Part shown: positions 1-10,598 of the stretch, one piece after another | Layout of the letters: each line of letters opens with the position of its first letter | Numbering within the stretch: the first letter of the stretch is position 1 | NCBI GenBank assembly: GCA_028386065.3 | Contig: JAKUCV010006214.1 | Location: 1-64,000 of the forward strand | DNA: 64,000 nt | Direction: 5' to 3' | DNA from: Turnera subulata | Lineage: Eukaryota > Streptophyta > Magnoliopsida > Malpighiales > Passifloraceae | The notes under the pieces: generated by a model | Seen by the model: only the letters and a program-made list of their open reading frames with translations | The model's database searches: none | What the model was told of the DNA's origin: nothing | Translations under genes and position numbers: made by a program

Positions 1-2729
1 ACGTATTTACAAAGAATCTCCAAAAAAGAATAAAAGTATTCCATTAGCTAGTAGTACCAATAGATTAAATCTTCCGTTCCAAGCTTTGAAATAAATTCTT
101 TACAATAGAGAAATTAACAACCTGCTCCCAATCTCTTGCAACATATAGTATAAGCGTTTTCTCATCAAATTTAACGAATATAAAATTTGCATTTTTTTTT
201 ACTAATTACTTAAGGTGCACTCATTTTTTTAATAGTACAATTTTTTTCCCAATACTCGATAACTTGTTATTCCTCTCTACCCAGGCTCTTTAAAATAAAT
301 TTATAAGAAGAAAGAAAAAAGATAAAAGGGAATTTAAATGTAAGTGGGATCCAGTTGACCCAAAAGCCGAAACAATCCGCCACTGGTTTCGGCTTTGCAT
401 TAAACCAAAATCCATTCTGTTTGCGTTAATCTCTTTTTTTTTTTTTTCTTTTGCTTCATGAGGCAGAAATCTACGACATGAAAAGGTTGCATTGCACTGT
501 TCCAGTGCCAGACAGCCCAGACACAGCTCCCATAAAACTAGAATCCGCTCGTGCATTTGCCGTTTTGGCAAAATAAATAGCTAGTGGATTGATGGGCTGG
601 TGAGTGGATTAATATCACACCATTTTCCCTAGAGAAAAGTTCCACATTTATGAGGTCTTTTTCCCTTTTAATGAATTTCAAGAACCTCAGTCCCTCACTC
701 AGGAAAAAGAAAAAAAAAATAGCTTGTCTCTGACTCGTGTCGAAAATAATTAAAATGATTGATTTACAAAAAATATTCTTAAAAAAAAAAAAAAGAGACT
801 GATTTTTGTGTAGACACAATTTCACTTTGAGCTATTTTAATTTTTATGATCCAAGACGCGCATTTTCTTTATGGGCTGTTGTGGATGGGCTGTGAAACTG
901 ATTAAAAATGCGGACGGTTACAATAATTGGATCCTCCCGATCCAGAGTACTTTTGTTTATGGGCCGCAAATGGAAAGAGCCTGCACTAACTGAGCCCGCC
1001 GTACTAATGATAGGGACTGGATTCGTTATTGGATCAATCATCATTTCGCGATAACAGGATCCATCCAGTTTTGGACATTTTCCCGGGCTTTTATTTCGCA
1101 ATAAAATCCAAACCGTGTACGGGATTTATTGTGCTCGGGGTTTTTCTTTTTTTTTTTTTCTTTCCTAAAAGAAGAAGAAGTAGCAAGACTATAATGAGCA
1201 TGTGCATTCTACCAATAGAGGAGATTTGGTGGAACAAGTGAAAGAAAATAAACGAGTAGAAAGTGCTACAACTTTGACTTAATTATATTAACTTTACATT
1301 ACATGAACGTTTTATGCAAGATCAGATGATAAACTTCAACATGTGTTTTTTTATATGGATAATTTTATAGTAAATTACTTTTATATAAATTGTTTTTGGT
1401 TAAGGGTGGGACGCACAACCATTCATCTATACAATAATTGCCAAATCTTACAAATGCATTCTATCCAAATTTATTAGGTAATAATCATCAATTAAAAGAA
1501 AAACAAACCAATTAATTAAATACATGTGAATTATCACCACTACAATATAAAAGAATATACAAATCTAAATTCCTTCTAATTGAATTATTTTATTGATTCA
1601 ATCACTCTCCCAAATTAAAAAAATATGACTAATCTCTTACCCCATCGTTGTTGTAAAAATAATTTCATTTTGAAATCCTTTTCCTGATTTATAATTTTTA
1701 ATTTCTCAAAAAAATAATGGAAACAAAGGGCTCTATCATAATATATATTTTTGTATTTTTTTAATATTTGAAGTGTATTTTTCTCATTTTTACTTTTAAA
1801 GTATTGCCTATCAATTTGTTATGTAGAAATACGTGACTATGAGTTAATATGAAATAATTAAATATAATAAGCTCCTAACTTAGAACCAGATTGGAATCTA
1901 CTTGTATGTAGTATTGTAAATTAAATTATGCATAGAATATACTAGTATAATTAATTTCGTCTAACATCCCAACATTTCAGTGGGTTGCTTGGATATGTGG
2001 TATTGTAAATTAAGTTATGCATAAAATATACTTATATGATTAATTTCCTCCAATATTTCAACATTTTCAGTCGGTTTTTTTGGTTAAATCAATATATCAA
2101 CATTGAGATTCGTGCAAAAGTGATTTAACCCTATTATTTATTTTCATGTTCAAGTTAAATTTTCAAAGTTGGTCGTATATTATTTGGGTAATTATACATA
2201 TTGAGAACAATAATACTCTCTGACCATCTAAATTTGATTATCATGACACTTATAGGAACACATATTAATCATGGAATGGCAAGTTTGGTGGCAAGTTTGG
2301 ATTGGTAAGATACTTGTGAAAAAAAAAAAACAAGGATGACTCAGCTGCAAAAAAAAAAGAAATGAAAAGAGAGAATAATAATGTGACTAATCAAACGAGG
2401 CACTTTAATGAATGAATGTTCAATTCTCTAGAGAAATCTACAGGGAGAAGCTAGAAACAAAAAAGCAATATTACAACACTACAAAGATTTTTATTTACTA
2501 TAACTAGCATTTATCATTAAAATTTATAAGTGAAAAGTGAAAACAAATACTCTTCCATTTTCTACTCATAATTATTATAGGTTAATTAAACAAAAATGCC
2601 AAATGGAATTTAAATTTCACTCTAGGTATGACCCTTTTCCTCATCATAATTAGATAAAGTCTTATTTTAATTTATCAGGTAAAATTTGCTCCATAATTTT
2701 CATATCTGAAGTACCACACAACTCTCGAA
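1..2729. other. AT-rich gene-free flank
   Basis: No exon structure or recognisable protein is visible. Open frames here are short and contain homopolymer-derived runs. The stretch has many A/T homopolymers and one imperfect tandem duplication near 1,900-2,085 (listed separately). It is the left flank of the Gypsy-type element, which begins at 2,735. Confidence 0.7.
1903..2085. repeat. Imperfect tandem duplication, about 89-bp unit
   Basis: Two adjacent copies share the phrases GTATTGTAAATTAA, TTATGCATA and ATTAATTTC, and each ends near AACATT..CAGT. The start phrase is at 1,911 and again at 2,000, a period of 89 bp. The copies differ at several positions and by small indels, so the duplication is not recent. 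No coding role is seen. Confidence 0.7.
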
Positions 2730-3322
2730 TTGGATGAAACGCTCCGACCCGTATTTACAATACACAGTAAACACGTGCCGGAACTGTGACAACCCAACCA
2801 AACCAAGGCCAGCATACAGTGTATACAACAGATATCCGGGCTCAACAGCCCATAATAAAAACAACAATAATAACTCAACCGGCTCAATGGCCCAACAATA
2901 GTAAAAACAATGCACAGCGGAAGACTTAACAACTCACAAAACACTGTATGCTACACTGTTGCAAACTACGGATCCGAGCCCTGTCCAAGGGATAATGCCG
3001 CAGCCTGTCTGGAATGCACCAAACCTGTACAACAAATAATCCATCCTACGGGATGAAAGCCCGCAGGTGAGGGGTGAGTCCGAAGTGCTCACCGACGAAG
3101 GAAAGACAATCAATATGCACACTATAACTACTCAGGTCAAACACAGGCTAAACAGCCAAACACACCAAAACAAAGATTCGACCCAAAACCGGTCCAAGAC
3201 CAAAAGACTCATAGAAAATCCAATTTTCCAATTTTATCTTTCCGGGTCCCGTCACGGATAAGCTAGCGGTCAGACCTGGTTATCAACACATTCCGGGTGC
3301 CAGACCAAATCCAGAGAACCCA

Positions 3323-3682
3323 GGGATGGACATCCCAAAAATAATCACGGGATAGACATCCCAAGCATAGACATGCTTATCACAAGAACCCAGGTCAAGG
3401 CCACCGCGAAACAGTCTTAAACCATCGAGTCGTACCACTACTTACCACGTGACCATTACATTATCGTCATCAAAATCAAATCACAGGAATCAACATCCCT
3501 AACCAAAATCCCGGGATAGACATCCCTATCCAAAATCAAGGATCGACATCCTTGTCACAATTTATTAATTATTCCACTTTATTTAGTGCCAAAACGACTC
3601 AAGGATAAACGTTCAAAAAAAACTAATCACAATACTGGGATAAACATCCCGACAACAAACATGACCATGGGATAGACATCCC
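3323..3682 (-). repeat. Array of short covarying hairpins in the 3' LTR
   Basis: Seven perfect short inverted repeats lie at 3,323-3,336, 3,349-3,362, 3,363-3,378, 3,513-3,526, 3,538-3,553, 3,637-3,650 and 3,669-3,682, with a degenerate unit near 3,486. Most read GGGAT-nnAC-ATCCC. One reads AAGCAT-AGAC-ATGCTT and one AAGGAT-CGAC-ATCCTT. Arms change in step while the 4-base loop stays close to AGAC (GTCT on the element's sense strand). This is the signature of structure rather than of a plain tandem repeat. The function is unknown. Confidence 0.8.
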
Positions 3683-3886
3683 GAAAACAAACCTCAGCAA
3701 ATGCAATACTCAACAATGCAATAATCTACAACACAATAACCGAGTAATACAAGCACATATTGAAGGAAATCCATCCTCACCTTGGCCGATTACTCAACTC
3801 CGGAGACAACGACCGGTCCCGTGCGGCTCCTCGGGAAATTGCCTGATATCTGAACCTATACAACAAAACAATATATACACATAAAT

Positions 3887-6800
3887 TGTAACGCCCCGGA
3901 TTTTTATAACTTGATATCTGGAATTTTCGAAATTTCATTCCAATTTTACCCTTGAGGTATTTTCGAGTTTTAGTTGAGGAAATAAATTATTTTTCTCTGG
4001 AAATGTCAATTTCCAGTTGGGATTTCTCGTGCTTGGGGTTTCGTTGATATCGGGATGTGTTTCGGGGCGAAACAGGGGTCTTGTTGTGTCTTCGATCGAA
4101 AGTACGTCGTTTTGATGGTTAAAAAAAAAAAACGTTGACCAGGCAGGGGGTTGACCGCGCCTAAGCGGACGACGGGTCGTCCACTAGGGCGGCCAACCCT
4201 AGCCTGATCCTTCTCCTTTCTTCTCTTCTCCACTTTCTTTTTCCTTCTTCTTTTCTCCTCCAATTTTCTTTTCCTTTCAGTCGTTACTCCTCCACTCAGC
4301 CGTCACTCCCCCAACGGCATTGTTCCCCACCATCTTCCTCTTCCTTCTTTTCTCAGCTCTTCCTCCTCCTTCTTTTTCTTTTCTTTTCTTTCTTCCCTTC
4401 TCCTTCTTTCTTTTTCCTCTACCCGTTTCTTCTCCACCCAGCCGTCACCCCAACGGCTTTGTCTCCCACATGTTTGCCTTCAATCATGCCATCAACGGCA
4501 TGATACCCCCACCTCCTTCTTGTTTTCTTTCTGAGTTCCTCTTCCTCCTCTTAATTCCTTTTTGATTTGGTACCAAATCACCTCCCCTGCCTTTTTCTTC
4601 TCACCGACACCACACTACCCTCTTCACCCTCTCTCGTCGGCGAACACCCCTTTTTCCTCACACAAAACCATCGCCGCCTCGTCCTCTTCGGGTTGTCTTC
4701 CTCACAAACGACCGGGGATCCGCCACCGTCATCGAAGGGTCGGGTCTACGATGACCGGTAGTGGTGAGCTCGTGGTGGATGGCAGCGGGGTTTGTGCATG
4801 TATGATGGGTAAATGCTGCCCTCTCCTCTCTTCTCTTTTGTTTTCTTTTTATCTCCGGTTTTGAGCTTATCGTTAATGGCGACTCCTTTTGGTTCGTGAC
4901 TGTGTTGACCGGGGTTGCTGGTGGAGTTTTTGGTGGCGTCGGGGCGGGTATCTGAATATGCTTCTGGGTTCGACTTTGGTGTTTGATGGCGAGTCCGGCG
5001 AGTGGTGGCGGGTTGTGGCAGTGAATGGTGGTTGGGTCTGTGTGGTTAATGGTGGAAGACAGATCTGGTGGCTGCTGTGTTGGTATGGCGGCGGATGTGG
5101 TTGCTTGATGGTGTCGGGTTTCTGCCAGATTCGGGTACACTGGCGGTGTGGTTAGTGTTCCGGCAGAGAAGTCTTAGGGCTCGGGTTTAGCATTGGCTGC
5201 TGCTGCTGGTGGTCGATCTGTGTCCTGTGGAGTGAGTGCTGCTGCGGACCTCGATTTGCAGGGGGATTCAAGGCTTCGGACAGCGAATATTGTTCCGGTA
5301 AGCGTGTCTCTCCGGCGAACCTATGCTTTATAAATCCGTGCTTCCATGTTAATAGGTTCTGTGTTTTTAAATTGGGTATTTCCGGTGGTGGTAGACCTGT
5401 TACGATTGTTATTCGGCTTAAGTACTGTTCCGGCGAGGGTGGCCGGAATCCGGCGAGCGCGCACTGTTCCGGCGATGGCTCGGGAATTTTCCGGCGAAGG
5501 CTCGGGTTCTGCCCAGCGGACTATATTTCTCGTTTTTACGAGTGTTAGACGGTATTATTCTTGTTTGTCTCGGTTATACCATGTATTTAAATTTTGGAAT
5601 TTATTTACCGAAATACATTTATTTATATATTTTTAGTGAATTGCGGTTTACCGAGAGCGGAGAGTTAGAGTGTGTGTGGCCGGGAGAACTTACCGACACG
5701 TAGAGAATTTAGGCCGATTAACCTTGGGCTCGGGATGGCTTTAGGACGGTTTTAGGAAAAACCGAGCCCAAGCCCAATAATCCCAATGTGAAGCTTAGAA
5801 TGTTTTAAATGGACTTAAAGTTATGGACTTAGGACCTAATCACGGATAATTAAATTCACGGACATTAAGAACGGGCTCGAAGCCCAACCTCATAATCGGT
5901 AAATATGGACTTAAGGAAGTGGGCCCGCGGCCCAGAATTTGTGATTTAAGGATTTAGTGGGCCTTAGGCCCGAGAATTTGTTAATTGACTTAAACCGATG
6001 AATCTTAGATCCCCAATCGTGGGAGTTATGGAAGAGAAAATATCCTTTTGGACTTAGACCCGGAAATCTTATAATTGGATAGTTAGGGTCGGGAGATACT
6101 CGATTAGAGAATACCATTAGCATACATACACGTTTTATTCCTAAAATTGGTTTAGTGATTATATTATGTGCCGGTATTCAGGCACGGGAGATACCTCGGG
6201 AGCTGTAGACTCGGATCGGGAAGAAGTCATAAGCTGCATTTTTGAGGTGACGTTACAAGTCTTTTTATATATGTTTTGTGAATGCGTGTTGGTGTGGTCT
6301 GTTTGTTTACTTGCCTTGTTTGCTACATGCGATGATTGGAATTGTATACCTGTTTGTTCTCACATGCCTAATTTCTATATGAAACACTGCTATGAAATAT
6401 AACATGTAATATGCTTTGGTGATAGTGTGTAGTTATGGGCCGAAGGCCGGTTGAAACAGGGACACATACAATTCACACATCCCTGAAAGACATAATGTAT
6501 TTCAAAGGAAGTATCAAGAATATAATTAAAAAAAATAAAATACTAAATTCTACTGTGTATCGGTTGGTAGCCCCGAGGGAGGGTTGGGTACCCTTGGGTC
6601 ACATTATGCTGTTTAGCATGCCCAGGGGATGTAGGTGCACCCCTGGAAGACTTGCACCGGTTAGGTGTGTCTGAGTGCACCCTCAGATAGCTAGCGGCCA
6701 CTCGAGATTTATCAGTAGTTTTTGGCCTCAGAATCTACCCCTTCTGAGGTTCGACATTTGGGTTTCACACCCTGATCTGATCAGATACGCTACCGAGACT

Positions 6801-7493
6801 TGACTCACAGTAGAGGGCCCATAATAATAAAAATAATAAATGTAACAATAAAATAATGCATTGAACCTAACTAATCAGAACAATAATACAATAAGATGTT
6901 TATGTGTTGGTGTGTGATTCTGATTTGCTAGTATGCTGTACTTGTGCTCGTGAGCTACTCACCCTACGAGCATGACTTCACTTTCATGTATATTTAGACT
7001 TTTAATGTTCACTGAGTAGGCGACTCACATAATCGCCACCGTTGTTTTTCAGACTTTAGTTAGCGTGCTGTCTCACTCTTACTTTCGACCCGGAGTTCAG
7101 ACGCGGACACTTCAGCAGGTAGTTGTGCATCATCTCTTGGTTGGATCCATAGGGCCATAAGCATGTTATTTTCTACTTTGATTTTTATTTATTACTGTCA
7201 TCTTCCGCTGCATGAGTAATAATTCGAGATGTCATAAAAGTTTTACATTCATATCGGCGGTTTGCCGGAGCTTAATTTTGTGATATTATTTCGGCGTGAT
7301 GCCGTGGTGGCTTACGACTTGATAAGCCGGTTGATCTCATTTATTTTTATGACATCTCGTTGTTAATAAATTTTTATGGTAAATATTTGTATGCTGAGGC
7401 ATCGGTATTCGTATCCCGGGTTTCAAGAGTATTTTGATTATTCTCTTTCATGTATATATTTTATTTTATTAAATTGGGATACGGGCTTCCACA
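3887..7493 (+). mobile_element. 3.6-kb solo LTR (second family, copy 1)
   Basis: The element opens with TGTAACGCCCCGGATTT and closes with ACGGGCTTCCACA. It is flanked by an exact 5-bp duplication TAAAT (3,882-3,886 and 7,494-7,498). The uninterrupted target is visible in a sister LTR at 19,100-19,110, which confirms the boundaries. A second copy lies in reverse at 12,536-16,266. No gag or pol reading frames are present, so this is a solo LTR or an LTR-like non-autonomous element. It contains a pyrimidine-rich block (4,207-4,570), several CCGGCGA motifs (5,280-5,500) and GGGC..GCCC hairpins (5,873-5,971). Confidence 0.87.
5873..5971 (+). repeat. GGGC-loop-GCCC hairpins in the 3.6-kb LTR
   Basis: Three short inverted repeats: GGGCTCGAAGCCC (5,873-5,885), GGGCCCGCGGCCC (5,921-5,933) and GGGCCTTAGGCCC (5,959-5,971). 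The reverse copy of the same LTR keeps GGCC/GGGC-type hairpins in its matching region (about 14,055-14,245), but spacing and sequence differ. The function is unknown. Confidence 0.6.
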
Positions 7494-8556
7494 TAAATGC
7501 ACATAATCGGTATGCTTTGATGCCAATACTGCGAAATAAACCCATCCCGGTTTATAGCCTTTATTATCTTTTACCGAAAATATTATTATATCGTACGTAT
7601 ATCCGAATATAATTTCGGTACCATACTTTAATTAAAATTTTTTTTCAAAATATTTTCATAAAATAATTATAATTTTTCAAAATTATAATCACCATAATTT
7701 TTCCAGAATAATAACCTATTTATAATTTAAAGAAAATATATATTATTTATCTTTTTCTATATATAATATTATTTTCCAATGCAAAATATAATTACCTTTA
7801 ATTTTCATAGTACATATATATATATATATTCCAGAACCATAATTTTCTAGAGAAAATAATACGTGTACTAAATTTCCAGAATTTAATTTCATGGTATATA
7901 TATATTTTTCCAAATAATATTAGTTTTTCTCCAAAGCATAACTTAATTATTTATCAAAGTATATATATTTATATTTTTCTCAAAATACCAGAATTAAATT
8001 GACCATAATTTTCTCAAAGTAAATATATAATTTTTTTCAAAATTAAATACCTGGAAATAAATAAATAAATATATATATACATTTTTTTATTTAAAGCGGA
8101 CTCGGCTGAACAATGGGCCACTCAAGCCCATGCCCAAGCCCAGGTTCTAACCCAACACCCAGCCCAGATCCACAGTATCAAGGCGCGAGCCGACCAAACG
8201 AAACGGGTCGGACGTGGGTCGCGGGTCTGCTCACCTTGGATGAGCTCGTTGGCGCGGCGCGGATCGTGGCACGAGGAAAGCGAGGCGAGGCTAGGCACCC
8301 GCGGACGGAGAGCGGCGCGAGGGTGGCGGCAACTGGACACGGCGGCAGCTGCTGGTGCTGCAGGCGGCTGGAGAAGTCAGATCCACGAGTTGCACGGCGG
8401 GTCAGCGGCTCTGCGGCGCGCGTCAGGCGGCGGATGGCGACGGGGTTGAGGTCGCGTCGGCTCGGCGAACTCGATGGTGGCGGTGGTGCGGCGAGAGGCG
8501 GCGTGGAACTCCACGGCATGCACAGTACCGGGGTGACGGTGAACAGTACCCTCCGG

Positions 8557-8847
8557 TTTTTTTTTTCTTTTCTGTTTTTTTCCTTATTTCCTTCCTATTT
8601 TCCTTTTCTTTTCCGATTTTCCCTTCTCTCTCTTTTTTTTCTTTTTTTTTCTCTATTTTTTTCCTTCCTCCCTCTCTTTTTTTTTCCTGTTTTCCTGTTT
8701 TTTTATTATTATTTCTTTTCTTTTCCTATTTTTTTCCTTTTTTTTTTCCTTTTCTTCTTTCCTCTCTTTTCCTCTCTTTTTCTTTTTCTCTCTTTTTTTT
8801 TTTTTTTCTTCTCTTCCTCTTCCTCTCCTGGTTTCTTCTTCCTTTTA
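8557..8847 (+). repeat. Long pyrimidine tract in the 3' LTR
   Basis: About 290 bp of almost pure T/C on the plus strand (purine-rich on the element's sense strand). The same block recurs at about 23,428-23,728 and 20,246-20,558 in the sister LTRs, so it is a fixed part of the family. It creates long Phe/Ser/Leu-rich open frames that are not real proteins. Confidence 0.85.
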
Positions 8848-9174
8848 TAACCATGATGATACTGTGCAAATACTGTGCGACCTGTGAATTACAATAATGC
8901 AGCTTGTCTGCATTACAGAGCGAGTCCAGTCCGGACCAGAAAATAACTGATACCCCCTTAGTTATTTTCCGGTGTGATTTTTCTGAGAATTCCGGGACCC
9001 GAAAAATGCCAACTTAGGCCCGAAAAAATCACGAGCGCGGGAAAACTCTTGGTTTCGAAAAACGACGCCCGATTTACCTTGAATTAATTACTCAAGATTA
9101 ATTCAACAGTAAATCACGGTAAAAAGAATTTTACAGTCCCGGTAAAAATCAAAAATTTTACCTGGGCTGTTACA

Positions 9175-9270
9175 GTCTACCCACCTTAAAAAAATTTCGT
9201 CCCCGAAATTCCGTCTTATCCGTGGGTCCTACCACGATAAGCTTTTGGCACTCTCTGCCAGGTGTCCAAA
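9175..9270 (-). pseudogene. Purine tract and last codons of Gypsy pol (chromodomain tail)
   Basis: Read on the minus strand towards 9,175, the sequence encodes NFGDEIFLR and then runs into a purine-rich stretch, AAGGTGGGTAGA, that abuts the LTR start TGTAACAGCC. Chromovirus pol genes commonly end in a similar peptide overlapping the polypurine tract. Nothing recognisable of pol lies upstream. This fixes the element's orientation and its Gypsy ancestry. Confidence 0.7.
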
Positions 9271-9317
9271 CTCAACATGAGATACCGCTTATACCCTTAA
9301 GCGACATCTCATCCGCT

Positions 9318-9325
9318 TATAAATA
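9318..9325 (+). promoter_or_regulatory. TATA box of antisense unit 1
   Basis: TATAAATA, 42 bp upstream of the presumed lost start codon of the 9,360-9,737 frame. It lies on the plus strand, opposite to the retrotransposon's own sense. Confidence 0.45.
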
Positions 9326-9359
9326 CCAAACCTCATAACTGAGACACTCACTCTCAGCC

Positions 9360-9737
9360 ATAGACTCTCCACTCCGATCTCAAACAACCTCAGACTCCGA
9401 GAACAACAGCTACATCGGTGGAACTGCCTTCCCGACAAGCTCCGATGAAGAACCTCCGAAGAAGCGCTTCAAGACGAACATCGTCGGCCTGAAAGAGCAC
9501 ATGGTCGTCTCCAGCAGACGGCGAAAGAAACATGCTTCAAAGAAAGCAGAGGATAAGAAGGGCAATGCAGTAGCTGAGAGCAGCACTCCGCAGCAGACAC
9601 TAACGCAGCTGAACGTCTCACTGAAGAAGATCAGCTCGGCGGTGTTGTAGATAGAACTGGCGTGCACGGAGCTCTTCCCTCGCATGAAAAACGTACAAAA
9701 GCTTGTAAAAGATCTAGAAAAGCAAGTAGCTCCATAG
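9360..9737 (+). pseudogene. Antisense unit 1: decayed basic, coiled-coil ORF
   Basis: I do not recognise this protein. A 125-codon plus-strand frame runs from an ATA at 9,360 (context GCCATAGAC, probably a mutated ATG) to a TAG at 9,735. One in-frame TAG lies at 9,648. Visible features are an acidic/serine-rich start, an SV40-like nuclear signal PPKKRFK near residues 32-38, a second basic cluster (SRRRKKH, near residue 52) and a heptad-like end with LVKDLEKQV. A TATA box precedes it and AATAAA-like signals follow (about 9,768). It sits inside the pol-less Gypsy element, antisense to it, and its C/G-rich third positions differ from the AT-rich surroundings. It was probably captured or evolved as an extra ORF; the frame is now broken. 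An intact relative elsewhere in the genome is likely. Confidence 0.55.
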
Positions 9738-10478
9738 AGTACTTCTTCTCCTGTTGTAAAACTATTATAAAATAAATAAAATAAGTTTCCTTTTAAAGTA
9801 AAACTCTTGTGTCACGAAATCTTGTATTAAACAGAAAAACAAAACATCACAAAGCAGATGAAAAATCAACAATAAGGTTATAAAATCAAACATAAGGAAA
9901 TTAAAAATAAAACTCGTTTAACAAAATCAAAACAAAAAGAAATTAAAACAAAACACGATTTTATGATCGGTGCTCGTATCAGACGTAATCATCCTCGAAC
10001 CCAAGGAACGTGACGTACACGGCTAACGGTGACGTCCGTTCCCTCGTGAAAAACGTCCGTTATCTCACAAGGTGAAGATCACGAGAGCGTCCTGTGTCCC
10101 TCGAAAGAAACGATACCCACTTGTCCACAAATTATGCATGAGCCAAAAACGTCTGTCAAATCTCGCATCTCACCACGATGTCCGAACAGGTGTAAGCTTG
10201 TCGCACATGCGCTCTACTCGAGGTGTGGTCCCATCAGTCTAGCCACAACGGTCACGGATGCATGTGATAAAAGATGCAAGAAAATATAGTAAGACCATGA
10301 AAAGAAAGGACAAAGTAGCCAGAGCGAAAGAAAATCGCGAGATGGAAAAAGGCTGAAAAACTCTGGCATTGCAGCCCGAAAAACGTATAAAGTAACAAAG
10401 TAATAAATGAGGCAACGGCAAAATTTTCAAAAAGCAAATCTTGAAAATCGAAAACAGCAAACACGCTCCCCATAAGAG
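9738..10478. other. Internal spacer of the Gypsy-type element
   Basis: It follows the AATAAATAAAATAAG signal of unit 1 and leads to the TATA box of unit 2. It is A-rich to about 9,960, then mixed. Open frames here on the minus strand (10,239-10,556) look like the complement of A-rich DNA. No gag, RT or integrase motif is visible. Confidence 0.5.
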
Positions 10479-10486
10479 TATAAAAG
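10479..10486 (+). promoter_or_regulatory. TATA box of antisense unit 2
   Basis: TATAAAAG in the context GAGTATAAAAGACGG, 113 bp upstream of the ATG at 10,599. A plausible A-rich leader follows. The position and context fit a Pol II core promoter on the plus strand. Confidence 0.5.
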
Positions 10487-10598
10487 ACGGAGCGGTGAGG
10501 TGTAAATCATCAAAAGCGTTTAAAAGCAAACAAAACATCCAGGCAACCAAAACCACAACGTTCAGTCAAAAAAAAAATACCCACGCTTCCAAAACAAC

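Larger units (their letters stand above)
2735..9174 (-). repeat. 3' LTR of the Gypsy-type element (interrupted by a solo LTR)
   Basis: On the plus strand it opens with TGAAACGCTCCGACCC and closes with CTGGGCTGTTACA. On the element's sense strand it therefore starts TGTAACAGCC and ends CGTTTCA, with the TG...CA termini of LTRs. Net length without the nested 3,887-7,493 insert and its target repeat is 2,828 bp. It holds a hairpin array (3,323-3,682), an AT-rich block (7,620-8,090), a GC-rich block (8,110-8,540) and a long pyrimidine tract (8,557-8,847). Open frames across the GC-rich and pyrimidine blocks are compositional. Confidence 0.85.

Noticed and set aside
3323..3682. CRISPR-like array of GGGATAGACATCCC units
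   Set aside because: Spacers are irregular, units are only 14-16 bp and arms vary. The host is a plant retrotransposon, so a CRISPR is excluded.
8113..8850. 245-aa plus-strand frame in the 3' LTR, with a 252-aa sister at 22,974-23,732
   Set aside because: The first part is GC-rich LTR sequence and the rest is Phe/Leu/Ser translated from the pyrimidine tract. The apparent conservation is that of the LTR itself.
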